Origin: Siphonodentalium dalli
Taxonomy: Eukaryota > Mollusca > Scaphopoda > Gadilida > Siphonodentaliidae
Assembly: GCA_032622095.1 (NCBI GenBank)
Contig: CP136064.1
Coordinates: forward strand, 173,672,310-173,736,309
DNA: 64,000 nucleotides
Direction: 5' to 3'
In this document: one piece after another, positions 14,156-26,713 of the stretch
Layout: each line of letters begins with the position of its first letter
Numbering within the stretch: the stretch's first letter is position 1
Notes under the pieces: model-generated
What the model was told of the DNA's origin: nothing
Databases searched by the model: none
The model's input: the letters and a program-made list of their open reading frames with translations, nothing else
Translations under genes and position numbers: made by a program

Positions 14156-14358
14156 TTAACCCATTCTATTAAATACTACCATAAATGGATTCTCCAATTC
14201 GTTATAAAAGTATACATTGGAATGGTCTATTATTCATCTGGAGGGATGCTCAGGAAACATAAGAAGATGACAGATAATAGAAAGTGCAGAAGAAATCCTA
14301 CTAATTTAATAGTGGGAAATGGTCGTAGTTGAACTTATTATCTGAACATGCATTTCCT
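14156..14358. mobile_element. TTAA-type MITE, reverse orientation, truncated
   Basis: Starts TTAACCCATTCTATTAAATA and includes ATACATTGGAATGGTCTATT and GTTGAACTTATTATCTGAAC. It is broken where it meets a family-1 fold-back fragment. Confidence 0.7.
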
Positions 14359-14447
14359 TGCAACAAGCCATATTTCCGACTAAATCATGAAAAGTTACCC
14401 ATAATTCTGCGGTGGTTAAGGAGTCGATTATTTAGGGCATTACTGTA
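14359..14447. mobile_element. Fold-back MITE family 1, single-arm fragment
   Basis: Only the right arm remains, from CAACAAGCCATATTTCC to CATTACTGTA. It is fused directly to the broken end of a TTAA-type element (14156-14358). Confidence 0.85.
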
Positions 14448-14455
14448 TAAAGGGG

Positions 14456-14805
14456 GTTTAAAAGGGAGACTACCTAAATCCAGCTATGGGGGCCATCTCC
14501 TACTATACTCAACAGATAGTACCAAATAAAATAATTAATATAAGTCAAGAATGAGAATAAATACACTCGCGTACACAAATAATCAGATAATCTATTAATT
14601 ATAACGAAAATGAGTAAAAGGCTAAAACCATTTAGTCATTTTCATTATAATTACCATGTTGTTTTACATTATACAAAGAGTACATCAGTTTATTTGGCAC
14701 TCATCCCCGATTCCAATTCATTCATTTGTTGCATATTTTCTGTTGAATTGAGTTGGAGATGGCCCCCCATAAATGGCTGGATTTAGGTACATTCTCCCTT
14801 TAAAC
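14456..14805. mobile_element. Fold-back MITE family 2, copy 2
   Basis: GTTTAAAAGGGAGACTACCT at the left and ACATTCTCCCTTTAAAC at the right, with GGCCATCTCC and the central CATTTTCATTATAATTACCA as in the 9.3-kb copy. 350 bases; arms are more diverged at the centre. Confidence 0.7.
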
Positions 14806-16207
14806 AAGAGACACTGTGAACCATGATTTCTAATTGGACCACCTTTATATGACCTGTATTATTGGCTCTGGTACTATGTGTAATTTGTGTGTTTTTTGAG
14901 AATATTTTTTGTTGGAAAATGAGGTCTGAATTTTGTTTATAAATTTGTCTTGTTTTTTGTTTTAAATTCTGCAAAAAAAACATGGACCTTCCTATTAAAC
15001 CATACCAAACAGTACCAAATAGAACAAAAATTATCAGTAATATTACTATTAAATAAAGATATTAATATTTCTGGCAGAGTACAAGTTAACATTTATTTAT
15101 AGACTGGAAATAGCTCTTTAACAAAGTTCGCCCTTCAAATGACTGTCCTTAGCTTGGAAGAACTAGGCTTAAACTTACTTAGGAAACTTAATTATATTTT
15201 CTTTGTGATGTCAGCCATGATGAGAAATTATATCATCATTGCATTGAGATAGGTTGTGGAAGTAGGTAGTCACATTTTGAAATGAAATATTCATGAATTT
15301 ATGGTTCTCAGTGATCTGCCGTAGCAATGAAAACTACATCCACCTAAGATGTTATATATATATATATAATCTTCAATGTTACATATATAATAATCTTCGA
15401 ATAGAGAGAATTAAAATGAGAATGACGGTTTTCATAATATTATATAGCTGATAGTCAATCCAAATTGTTACTGTGCCATGACTGGCAAGGAATACCGTAA
15501 TCCTTGCAAGAGCACTTTTAAACATGGCCAGCAATAGAGCCAGCACTGTAAACACTACTACATGTATTTTGACAGGGCCACCACAACCCGGGTTAAAATA
15601 ATAACTTTGGAGCCGGTGTGTTTGTATGAAACACAATATTCATGTTTGAGGTATTGAATGTGACTATACATACATATGTTTACACATACACATTCACACC
15701 TGTATCTACATGCATTCAAGGGCAAAATCTAGGGCAAACAATTAACATAGACAGCTGCACATTGAGTGCATTGCAAAACATGTGGCCAGCCATGCGACAG
15801 GGTCTCCCCATTAACCCTCTACATGTATTTACCCAGACCTCTCCAGCGTTATTTTAAAGTTGGGAGGGGATTTACTCTGCTAAATGTATGTGTCAATAAA
15901 TTATAAGTATAAATCAATTATACCAACACAGCAACCTGGACCCCATTAACCCGTCTCATCTATCAGGTTTTCTAAAGCCTTATTTTCAAAGTTTGGAGGG
16001 GGATTTCCATACTAAATGTATGTGTTGATAAATCAATAAATTACATGTATAAGTCAATTATACAATCACGATATTAGAAGTTAACCCTTTGAAGTTATTG
16101 ACAACGCATTAAAGTAGATGACTATTATGCTGTAGACTGTGTGGTAATGCAACAGAAAATGGTAATTTGATAAACATTAAAGGCAGAGACCAGACTAGAT
16201 GGGGACT

Positions 16208-16420
16208 TACAGTAATGCTCTAAGTAATCGACTCCTTAACCACAGCAGAATTATGGGTAACTTTTCAGGATTTAGTCGGAAATATGGCTTGTTGCCATTC
16301 ATCGGAAAGCTCTGAGAGCTTTCCGATGAATGGCAACAAGCCATATTTCCGACTAAATCCTGAAAAGTTACCCATAATTCTGCTGTGGTTAAGGAGTCGA
16401 TTACTAAGAGCATTACTGTA
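16208..16420. mobile_element. Fold-back MITE family 1, complete copy
   Basis: Two nearly perfect arms meeting at GGAAAGCTCTGAGAGCTTTC, 213 bases, TA at both edges. A good reference copy for the family. Confidence 0.92.
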
Positions 16421-16434
16421 GGAGTCCTTGCACT

Positions 16435-16670
16435 GGTATCATCTGTCATCTGCTTAATTTTTCTGAAAACCCCTCCAGATGAATAATAGACCAATCCAAT
16501 GCAGCCTTCTTAATTCAGATTGTTTGGCTTTGGCAATCCACTACAGCATCCCTTTATCATGGTCCAGTTTGCTTCACCATTGCTGATTGCCATAGCAAAT
16601 TATGAGGACCCCATTGTTTATGTTTACAACTAAGTGGGAGAATCCATACAGTATAGAAAGGGGATAATAT
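16435..16670. mobile_element. TTAA-type MITE fragments
   Basis: Pieces of the same family as at 45171: CCCCTCCAGATGAATAATAG at about 16470 and TGGGAGAATCCATACAGTAT at about 16633, with unrelated sequence between. No intact termini. Confidence 0.5.
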
Positions 16671-16924
16671 CATTGTCAGAAGAAAATAAAACTTGAGATA
16701 TTCATGAAAATCTCTCAACAGTTTTGAAGTGAAAACACAGTCACAGGGGTGCCAGCAGTAAATGAGGGCAGGGGGCACAACTTCAGAAAAGAGCACTATT
16801 TCCAGTCATATGTAATGGGTGAATGCTGAAAATGTAAAATTTTGGAAATGCATCAGTATTTTAAAGCACTCTCCAGGGCGAGGCTCATATTAAGCTACCG
16901 TACTAGAATGGATATACTATTCTC

Positions 16925-17032
16925 GAAGAGCTTTCCGATGAATGGCAACAAGCCATATTTCCGAATAAATCCTGAAAAGTTACCCATAATTCTGCTGTGG
17001 TTAAGGAGTTGATTATTTAGGGCTTTACTCTA
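16925..17032. mobile_element. Fold-back MITE family 1, single-arm fragment
   Basis: A right arm only, from GAGCTTTCCGATGAATGG to GGCTTTACTCTA; the terminus is mutated. Confidence 0.85.
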
Positions 17033-17589
17033 GGACAATATAACAATTCTGTTCCAGCACATGTATAAGTTATTTTTTCCCCCATTTTATGAAGATTGAA
17101 AGGACACTTTGCACCTCCCCACTTTGCCCCCCTGACCCAACACCCCTGTCATTTGAGATCAAATTTCAATTGGTAGCATGTTACAAATTTCAGTGAAGTG
17201 TGATACTGACTTCAGTATACATGTGGTGAGAATGAGAAGTTACTGAATTAATTATTTGGATAAAATAGTAGAGAGAGCCTAAACAGTTATCTTGGGTCTT
17301 TACCCTAAAAATGGGATCCATATTTTCTAAAGAGTTTTATACTATTTTTCACCTTTTTAATACCTTTGTGTTATCGATTCATCATAAAACGTCCAGTTTG
17401 GGGCGTCATATATTTGAATTACCATAAAACGTCCGTATGTTAACTGAAGAGAGTATAAAGGCATTAAATGATGCGCCCAAACTTATTGGAGCTATTCTTT
17501 GCCATGATATTATAAAATAATAATTCCATTTCAAAGCAATTTTTTTTAGTTAAGTTTTTTAAAGCAACCTCTGAATTGCTGAAAACTTC

Positions 17590-18035
17590 AAGATGCATAA
17601 TCTGAATTAACGCTTGCAAATTACTTTTTCTTCGGCTTCGGGGGTAAACAAATATTTGATTCGAGTCGATGAACCCACAAATCAAAGCTCAGTGATCAGA
17701 TATCGATTTTTGAAATCTATTGTTTTTCACCACCGGTACTTTTTAGTGGCCTGGTAAAAAGTCGACGAGATGACGGTCACGGACCAAATTGCGGATGAAG
17801 ATGGATAACTCTAAAATCAAGTAGCTTTTGTGTGTCAGATATGTGATAAACCGGCCAAATTTCTTTGAACAAAATGTTGATAAATAACAGGTTTTGGGAA
17901 ATTTTATACTATAGTTGACTGTGGTTAGCATTATTTTTGAGCAATTAATCGATTCTGATAACAGAAGTAACATTTAAAAAAATGATGTTGTTTTTGGAAT
18001 CTGATGATATGGGGACCATCGAATCGGATTGAGTA
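17590..18035 (+). repeat. Dispersed repeat pair R2, copy 2
   Basis: Same orientation as 8475-8902. It is followed by a CCAAGATGGCTGC phrase (about 18055) and a stretch that could be a further part of the repeat. Confidence 0.75.
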
Positions 18036-18767
18036 ATGGATTCAAATGTGAAATCCAAGATGGCTGCTGGTGGCCATGCTTTTACTAAATATAAAAAAAA
18101 ATTCAATATCTCCCATCTAGAGGTCACCCTGAAGATCCATATGAAGTTTGGTGATGATCGGATGAAGGATGTGGTCTATAGGGTATCGCTGAAGGAAATT
18201 GTTGATGGACGGATGCACGTATGGATGTCAACTCAAGGCAATAGCTCAAACTTGACTTGTCCAGTTGAGGTAAAAAGTTCCTTTTTGAGGGGTTTCTAAA
18301 TGGAAATGACATGTTAAATGTTTTCTTAGCTGAAGCGTTTTTATGAGAAATTTCGGTTGCTCCTGTGATTGGTATTTAAAGCCCATACTCCATAGTCCAT
18401 ACCAGTATCTCAAGACTTTCTGGTCACTTGATCAGCCCTGATAATTAGCAGAAATTTGCCTAGGCTAAGAAATTGCCAAGGCCGGAAATTTTTCCTTGGC
18501 TAAAAAACTTAAGATGATAACATCCGTATAGGTGTATGCTCCAGGGAAGGATCCAGGGCTCTTTTGATACCTGTTACAGGTTTGGGCGCCCAAACTCTGG
18601 TGGCCTAAATGTCCCCAAATTGCAAGTGGATAGTTTTATTAAAGCTGAATTTTCTATATTTTGAAGGAAATCTTCTATTATAATTCAACAACATGCAATG
18701 CAAATCATCAATATACAGTTGATATAGAGCCTTTATTTGCTTAATCAAGTGTCCAGTGAGAAATATT

Positions 18768-18960
18768 TTAACCCTTTCATGACTGGGGCTTCTTGAAATT
18801 TTGCAAAAATCCTGTGCCAATGCATTATCTTATATAAATGAGAGTCTCCCATCTAAGGAGCATTGCATACATGTATATAATATAATACATTGGCCTTTAT
18901 CTTGACCTTGTAAGCCAGTGCATTTTCTTATGCGGGATCTTTAATGCTGCACATAAGGGA
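18768..18960. mobile_element. TTAA-type two-palindrome MITE, eroded
   Basis: Starts TTAACCCTTTCATGACTGGG. The first palindrome is decayed (18816-18896), the linker CTTGACCTTGTAAGCC is intact, and the second palindrome is broken off after TGCATTTTCTTATG. Confidence 0.7.
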
Positions 18961-21415
18961 GGGGGCGACCCCTCCCCGTACCTACCCCCATCGGCATATC
19001 ATGGTCCCAAAAAAGGTGTCCCCAAAAAATCCCTGGATCCATCCCTGGTATGCTCTATTGTGCTCTGCATCTATAACTTCAGTTTACAATTGGAACTCAC
19101 TAGTCGTCCATTATCATGCAAACTTTGGTTGGGTCTGGTTTAAAATAGCTGACTACAAAGATAATACTTGTTATCTCAGTAGTCCTTGGCATTCAACAAT
19201 GAACTTTTGTTGTCGCTAATTAACAAGGCTGCTTATTAATGTTTTAATATGCCAATTAGTCTAATTAGATGTACTTATTCGGATACAAAGAGTAAGACCG
19301 CTTCCAACTCTTAAAGTTCTTAACATAGAAAGAAACAGTTCTGTCGAAAAGACCATCACTCACACTCCCTAATGAGTCCCTATATAAAATAATTGCTTAT
19401 CTGAAAAAATTTCAGATTTATTCCATAAAATGACATATCAAGAGACAAGATAGACACACAACAAATGACAATCAAGTTGTGACGCAAATGGGCATCACAT
19501 AAATTGATGCTGCTGAAACAAGATGAAATCTATCACACTGATGAATGTCTTGTAAGCATATTGGTAAAAGCACTGAACTGTACAGTTGTGGTCAAAATAT
19601 GCTGGGTATGAGAAAGATAGGATTCAGCTAATGAATTGATATCCATTAATCATATCAGAAGCAAAAGTGCTAAAATATGAACTTTGTATGAAATTACTAG
19701 CTCTCAAGCGACATGTTTATGCCAAACTTGTGAATATATTCAGAAACAATTTTGGGGATGAAACATTTTATGCTCTAAAAATTCCTAATGATACTGAATG
19801 ACACATGAAGATTCAGTATCTTTGTCAACAGAATAAAAAAGACACTTCCAAATTTAAATCAACCCAACATTATCCAAGTAAACTCATCGTTTTTTATTAG
19901 ATGCTGGAATAGTTTGATATAACAAAATGTTAGAATTAAGACACTGAAAATATTTAAAGCACAGTGAATGGTGGTTTTAAATTTCTTTCCCAAAAAAGTA
20001 TTTCAGTTACCATGGATTATCATATCATAAGGCACACTCTTCCAAGTTTATGGAAGTAGAAACTCCTATTCTATCATGTATCCAGTCACAGTCCAATGGA
20101 AACATACTATATGATAATTTGCTAAATTCTCAACTTTAATGTAAAGAGTAATTTTAGTACCACTTTCCAATGTAACTGAAATCATGTTGAAATGTCATTG
20201 AATAATTTAATCAGCAAAAAATAAAGAAACGATGACCACATTGGACATCCAAATAATTTTTTTTTAAAGATGACACCCAATATACATTCAGACCATAACT
20301 GTACAAATGGCAAAGGAGTCATTAGTGTTTACGCTACGATATAAGGGGAATATCTGGCCATTACTTATGGGTGATAATTGTTGAGGGACCAGTCGCATAA
20401 AATGGCGAATCTTGAATAGCAGGGGGATATGGAAATTGGGGAGGTCTAACACAGGCTCGATTCACTTCATGAGTTTCTCACAGAAAAACGTTTTGTAATT
20501 ACTCATATTAATCTTGGGAATTAGAATTTTGGCTCAAGAAGATATAGCTTAGAACAATTGAGATGTTCTGTATTTTTTAATAGACTTTATACTGTAATTA
20601 CCAGGTATACTAATAAGTATTGGTTAGGGTTTGATACTTAAGTCTTGTTATCAAAACATGATTTTCATTTTAAATTTAAAAGCAGTGAAAATCAGGAAAG
20701 CTAGCAAATTCTAGAAGAATTGATGATTGATAATAATATAAATGCGAGAAGGGATATTCTCTCTTTATGATTTTGATGCTCAGTGGATAGTAATATGAAC
20801 AGTTGTGCTAGAAGCTGAGAATTTGCATATTAAACTGAAAAATAAAATATAGATGGTTTGTAAATTGTCAATCACAGAAAGAGCCATGTTTAAAAAACAA
20901 TTGTGGTATTTGCACAAGGTGTACATGAAAAAAGCGCAGTTTCAAATCAGTAAGCATCACATAATTCAACAGGAAAACGTCGTATGATGCTAAATGGTTC
21001 TTCAATTGTGTCAATGTTTGGTTTGATAGGGTGTATCATCGTTTATGCTACTAGGCAATATCACGGTGCTGTGTTGTTGTGTCCAATAGTTGAACTCATG
21101 TACATGTATATGTGTTTGCTGAGTTGTTCTCTGACTTTCATCAATGTATTTTTTTTGGCAAATAAAAAATAGAACAAAATTATCTTTATCAAGATTACAA
21201 TGGGAAAAAGTTTAATTATTTTGTCATGGCAAGCTCAGGCTAAGACCCAACATGCACAGGTTATGAAATCAGCAATATAGAACAAATTTATTTTAAATCA
21301 TTAACTTAAGTGATACTCACATGCTGATATACTAGTACATGTATTACAGTATTTTGAAATCTGACTATGAAACAACATGAAGTACCAGTAAGACTAAAAT
21401 AACAGATGCATATGG
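18961..21415. other. Non-coding stretch, no gene seen
   Basis: AT-rich sequence without repeated structure I can recognise, apart from a phrase near 19000-19040 (GGTGTCCCCAAAAAA) that recurs in inverted form near 37855. Confidence 0.5.
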
Positions 21416-21632
21416 TACAGTAATGCCCTAAGTAATCGACCCCTTAACGACAGTAGAATTATGGGTAACTTTTCAGGATTTAGTCGGAAATATGGCTTGT
21501 TGCCATTCATTGGAAATCTCTCGGGGAGGGCTTTCCGATGAATGGCAACAAGCCATATTTCCGACTAAATCCTGAAAAATTACCCATAATTCTACTGTGG
21601 TTAAGGAGTCGATTACGTAGAGCATTACTGTA
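21416..21632. mobile_element. Fold-back MITE family 1, complete copy
   Basis: Both arms and outer TA present, 217 bases, with scattered substitutions (for example CCCCTTAACGACAGTAG in the left arm). Confidence 0.92.
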
Positions 21633-22404
21633 CAAATACAGGTTATTGCAGTCAGGCTATTTGATTTTATGAAATAAATGCATGCAGCTGATGCATGTAA
21701 AAGTTTGTGATGTAAAGTATGGGTGTTTATCCATAAACCACATTATACTTATGACTTATGTAGCCTTTTTTCCAGATATTTACTCTACTAGTATCTGCAT
21801 GTAAGTTAGACCTATGCAATGCAGCCCTCGAAATTAGGAATAATTTTAGTGCTGTGGACTGTCAGATTCCACATGTTGCCAAAGCATTTACCACATGGAC
21901 TGTACAATGTATTTTATGCAGCAGATATGGGGAACAAGAGCAAAGTGCTTAAGTAGCATGGAATAATATTCTTGTTGGGTTGTTTGAAATAGCACATAAT
22001 TTGCTATTACATGTGGGCATCCTACATGTACAGTACATGTCAAATTTGAATAAAAGGTCATAACTCTGTTGAAAAGAATAGGAGACTGGAATTCAAACTT
22101 GAGCTATATTCAAACTCAACTAATAAGCCAGAAATTTAAATATGTATCATTTAAAACATTTTTAAAGGGCCATAATTTTGGTTTACTGGTACATGGGCTT
22201 CTTGGTTCTAAAGAGGGTCCTGAACTCATTTTTTTTCTAATTAAATAACACAAACAGCAAGAGAGTCTAAAAGTGCAAGTCCTATACTGTACAACTGTCT
22301 GTATTAATGTGCTTATTATTGATTAAGGTATCTTGGTTGTGTATCCTACAAGCTTGTGAGCCTTGTGTATAGCATACTACAAGTCTGTCTTCTAAATATC
22401 CTGT

Positions 22405-22612
22405 ACTATAAGTATATGACCCTTTAACCCCAGCAGAATTATTGGAAATTTTTCAGGATTTAGTCGGAAATGTGGCTTGTTGCCATTCATCATAAAGCTC
22501 TCACCGAAAGCTTTCCGATGAATGGCAGCAAGCCATATTTCCGACTAAATCCTGAGAAATTTCCCATAATTCTGCTGTGGTTTAGGGGTTGATTATTTAG
22601 GACATTACTGTA
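22405..22612. mobile_element. Fold-back MITE family 1, diverged copy
   Basis: Both arms are recognisable (GGATTTAGTCGGAAATGTGG and its inverse). The left terminus is eroded and there are several shared substitutions such as AAATTTCCCATAATT, suggesting an older insertion. Confidence 0.85.
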
Positions 22613-23738
22613 ACTTAAAATTGCAGATATTTTACCGGAAAACTTGCACCCATAAATAAGGACCAACAGTACGTGTCATGAGAATCAGTCATTTCTGGCA
22701 TTTTGTATTACGCAATAGTGGAAGCTCAACTTATCTTTAAAATCTTTGAATAAAACTGTCGCTGTGTGGTATCAAAACCAAATGCCAATTTTAAATATAT
22801 CATAAAAGCTTTGTGAATTATCAATTTAAAAACAAATTAATAATAATGAAGTGATGAAAAATGAGGAAGCTGTGAATTTCACTGACATACGGTACAAATA
22901 TGACGGAAGCGAAGTGAAGCAGTCCTTTTACAATATTCTATCTACATATATATAATAAGTATATGGGAATATTTATGAAGTACATTTACATGATTATAAT
23001 TATACGTATATTACAATTTCAATGTATATTTACATCCAGTGTTTGGTGAAAGCCTGACCCTAATAGAAGCTTTTAATGAGTGATTTTTACACAGATGTTA
23101 AATTTATATGAAAATTGTGATTTGAATTTTGACTGCTGTCAAGTGAGCAGGATTTAAATGAATGTGACATGTGTCTGATTCAGACATACTCAGATTCGGA
23201 AATCACATGAAGCAGGAAAATCTAAGTAACTGACGAGATAATTTAATGTATATAATAGAGTCTCTCACTATTATTAAATGTGTTATTAATGGTGTGACTT
23301 ACATGAGAGACAAAAACGCTATACATATGGTAGCTAATGTTTTACAAAAATGGTTTTGAATCTGAATAATGAATCTAATAATCAGGAAAGAATCCAGAAT
23401 TTTTTTTGGTTTTGGAATACTATTCACTATTCTCCCGGACAGCCCCATATAAATTGATATGACATAAAACTTCAGATTTAACACTAGAACATGCAAATAA
23501 AGGCTTTACGTCAACCTTACATTGATGATTTTCATTGTATATTTTTGAATTAGGACAAATTTCCTTAAACAGTAGAACATTTTACTAGAACAATTTTACG
23601 ATAGAGTAAACAGCATTATAGAAATATGAGGGCAGATGTATTTGGGCTTCCATAGTTTGGTCAACCATCCTTCACAGGCATCAAAACATGCCCTGGATTC
23701 TCCCCTGTTACAGAGTTTAATCTTGAATGACTTGTGCT
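22613..23738. other. Probable 3' flank of the zinc-finger gene
   Basis: Lies downstream of the minus-strand stop codon at 23739. I found no clear polyadenylation signal close to the stop and no other feature. Confidence 0.45.
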
Positions 23739-25949
23739 TCAGGTGTGTGTTTTGCGGTGTGACTTTAGTGTGTTTGACTGGGAGAAACGCATTCCACATT
23801 TATCACATTTATACGGACGTTCCCCGGTGTGAATCCGGCGGTGCGCGTCAAGGTTAGCCTTGACAGCAAAAGCTTTTTGACAGAAATCACACACATACGG
23901 TTTCTCTCCTGTGTGCGTTCTAACGTGAGCTTTTAACGTGCCACTTTGTGCAAACTTTTTACCACAATAAGTGCAGGTATAGGGACGTTCCCCAGTGTGG
24001 GTGCGGTTATGGACGTCAAGGTTACATTTATGTGAAAACCTCTTGTGACAAATCGGACATAAAAATGGCTTATCATCTTTATGAACTTCTCGATGAGCAA
24101 CAAGCTCAGGTTGAGAAGCAAAACATGTTTTACATCTACGACATTTCCAAATTCTATCTTTACCACATTGACGAGCATGGACTTCATACTTCTCTCTTGG
24201 TATCCTTCCATCGCATTGTGGACAGGTGACGACGATCATCGAGGAGTGAACTTTCAAATGACGTTGAAGATCTGCGTACTGCGTAAATGAGGCTTCACAT
24301 GTTGAACATTTCAATGACTGGACACCATCATGAATCTTCCGGTGGAATTGAAGAGAAGTAGCACTGTCAAAGACTTCTTGACAAAACTCACAAGTGAATT
24401 GGTTATCTCCTGTGTTGTGGATATTCATATGAACAGCCAAGTCAAACTTTTCAATAAACTGTTTCCCACAGACAGTACATTGCAGTGGAGATTCATGCTT
24501 TCTGATATGATACTTCAATCGTGATTGTATCGCAAACTTCTTATGGCAATGAGTACACTCATAAGGTTTATCACCACTGTGTCGCTTCATATGCAGCTCA
24601 AGCATTTCTGTTGTCGGAAAAGACTCATGACAAGCCTTGCAAAGATAAGGATCTGGCTCGGACTTTATTGACAGATCCGCAACAAGGTTTTCATCTGACC
24701 CACCCTGCAATACTTGGGAGGCTGTTGGCGACAATGCAGAGATGTTGTTGCCTCTATTATCTAAGCCTGATGTGGTCAGACCCAAAGGTTGGTCGTTCTG
24801 TCCCATATTGTTAGAGAGAAAATTGTTTGTCATATGGTAAGGTATCCCCATAGCGGCTGAAAAAGCCGCCATTTCCGTCTGTAGCTTCTGCTCTGGTGAC
24901 ATCTGTTCTTGACTAGAAGACTGGTAGCCCTCAGCTGTCTGGTTTTCAGCATATCCAGTCTGTCCAAGAGAACCTCTAGCAGCAGCAAGATATCTACGAA
25001 TTAGATGCTCAGCAGATATCAAACTATTTCTTGTGAAATCTTTTGCAAGTTCTGGGTTAGTTGTATAATTTTGATCAAACATTGGGTAATTTCGAGCCAG
25101 TGCGCTGATAGACGCCGCGTAATTCCGAAGAGCAGTTTCTGAAAATGACTGCATTCCACCGTACATATTTTGGGTAGCCATAAGGGCTTGAGAGTCTGCA
25201 GCAATAGAATCGGGAATTGCTGAGGAAACAGACTGGGAAGTTGAATAGTCATTGTTCAGATGCTGATCTTGCATAGCAGTATCATTAGCATCGGGAGACG
25301 GAGTAAAATTTGGCTTGCTGACACTTGAGGTAGGGTAACTCGTTCGCGGACTCTCACTAGCATCAAAACCATGTGCTGGTATATTGTTTTGTGGCGATTC
25401 AGAAATTGAACTTGTGTACATCTTTTGAATTTTTGTGGGTGTTGATTGAGGTGTAGTTTGATGTTCAACGTCACCGTTATTCTCTTCTCCAAGAAGATAG
25501 TTTCTGGTGGCAACATGCATAGTTGAAGTGTCAGATAGATTTAGTGGGTACATTTGGGATATTTCTGTTGGAAGTGACATTCCAGATTGGACAATTTCAT
25601 TTGGAAGTGATATGGCAGTTGCCAAATCCATGGCCGACACTGGTGGATCAGGTGGTAAGACAGAATGGTTCCCAACAAGCTGGTCCTGTGACAATGCGCC
25701 ATTGTGATTCCCAATACTTTCCGTGTCGGGGCTTGAATTTCTTGGGCTATCCGCAGCAGCTGACGATTGACAGAGTGCATTTCTGGCAACATTTTCAGCA
25801 GATGCCAAGTAGTTTGTGACATCATCTGTTGAATGATTATTGTTAGTTGAATCATTTCTTGTGCCATAATTTCTAGCACCAGCAACAAACACAGAACCAA
25901 AAGATGGAAGTGCAGGTACAGATTCCTTATTATCTACCCCTTCTGACAT
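23739..25949 (-). CDS. C2H2 zinc-finger protein, single uninterrupted reading frame (736 aa)
   Basis: Probable nuclear DNA-binding protein. From the ATG at 25949 the frame runs 736 codons to a TGA at 23739-23741. An in-frame TGA lies near 26007 and no earlier ATG follows it, so this start is the simplest choice; a 5' UTR intron upstream is possible. Residues 1 to about 430 are low-complexity, rich in Ser, Asn, Thr and Gln, with no domain I recognise. Residues about 435-736 are an almost gapless array of eleven finger units. Ten have normal C-x2-C...H-x3-H spacing. The sixth (VTCPQCDG...HARQC) has a shortened loop and ends His-Cys, so it is degenerate or C2HC. The last four units are joined by canonical TGERP or TGEKP linkers. 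No KRAB, BTB or SCAN domain is seen. The ortholog and target DNA are not identifiable by eye. Confidence 0.9.
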   Translation of the reverse strand: MSEGVDNKESVPALPSFGSVFVAGARNYGTRNDSTNNNHSTDDVTNYLASAENVARNALCQSSAAADSPRNSSPDTESIGNHNGALSQDQLVGNHSVLPPDPPVSAMDLATAISLPNEIVQSGMSLPTEISQMYPLNLSDTSTMHVATRNYLLGEENNGDVEHQTTPQSTPTKIQKMYTSSISESPQNNIPAHGFDASESPRTSYPTSSVSKPNFTPSPDANDTAMQDQHLNNDYSTSQSVSSAIPDSIAADSQALMATQNMYGGMQSFSETALRNYAASISALARNYPMFDQNYTTNPELAKDFTRNSLISAEHLIRRYLAAARGSLGQTGYAENQTAEGYQSSSQEQMSPEQKLQTEMAAFSAAMGIPYHMTNNFLSNNMGQNDQPLGLTTSGLDNRGNNISALSPTASQVLQGGSDENLVADLSIKSEPDPYLCKACHESFPTTEMLELHMKRHSGDKPYECTHCHKKFAIQSRLKYHIRKHESPLQCTVCGKQFIEKFDLAVHMNIHNTGDNQFTCEFCQEVFDSATSLQFHRKIHDGVQSLKCSTCEASFTQYADLQRHLKVHSSMIVVTCPQCDGRIPREKYEVHARQCGKDRIWKCRRCKTCFASQPELVAHREVHKDDKPFLCPICHKRFSHKCNLDVHNRTHTGERPYTCTYCGKKFAQSGTLKAHVRTHTGEKPYVCDFCQKAFAVKANLDAHRRIHTGERPYKCDKCGMRFSQSNTLKSHRKTHT

Positions 25950-26599
25950 TGTTTTGGAGACACAGATTGGAACAAATTTCAAACAGCAAACTGCAAATAT
26001 ACCAGTTCATCAATATATCTAAATCATCATATGGACCGACGTATATCAATGCGATTTCTGGCACGAATTATAATATTGGATTTTCTGACATGAACGGGCC
26101 GAACCGATTACAGTTTATCAAACTGCACCGGATAAATATAGTTTTCACAAAAACTGGTCCATCTGGACAACGCTATCAGATGTTCGGTTTTTCGTCCGAT
26201 TTTACCGTAAATAGCACACATAAACAGAATCTCTGGTGTTTGTTTTACAACCATACATGGTCATCTACTATGCATGTTCCCGATTAGTCCAGAAAAATCG
26301 ATATTTATACACTGGTCTGGCACAGGGAGGAAGCCGAAGCCATAATGGAATCCACCACTTTTCACCTTCCTGTTGAAGAGCAACCAAACAAAGGGAGGTA
26401 ATTCGCATAAATGCATACTGTAAACGCTGTAATTTTATTACTTCAAATTTGCACGTGCTGAATTTTATCAGATGGCATTACAAATACGGTACTTCGACAA
26501 GCAAGTTGAAGCAACCCTTGATATTAACTTGAAGACTGCCCATGATAGTCTTACAGTGATCAACTCCGCTAAATGACAATAGACGCACACGGGTTCTCG

Positions 26600-26651
26600 T
26601 GACGTCGATCAACCTCAACAGGTGCGCGGATGACGTACGATGCATACGTCA
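26600..26651. promoter_or_regulatory. CRE/ATF-like motif cluster upstream of the zinc-finger gene
   Basis: Three TGACGT-type words (TGACGTCG at 26600, TGACGTA at 26631, TACGTCA at 26645) occur in 52 bases, inside an unusually CpG-rich stretch (about 26570-26700) for this AT-rich window. It lies about 650 bases upstream of the minus-strand zinc-finger ATG, so a promoter role is possible. It is also immediately beside the TTAA-flanked element at 26714. Promoter function is inference. Confidence 0.3.
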
Positions 26652-26713
26652 CGCGTATAGCCTGCATGCGCACCTGTCCGCTACGTTGTAAAACATCTGG
26701 CGTTTTATGCAAC

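Noticed and set aside
24521-25900. Several open frames antisense to or overlapping the zinc-finger gene
   Set aside because: Shadows of the 736-codon frame with no independent protein-like features.
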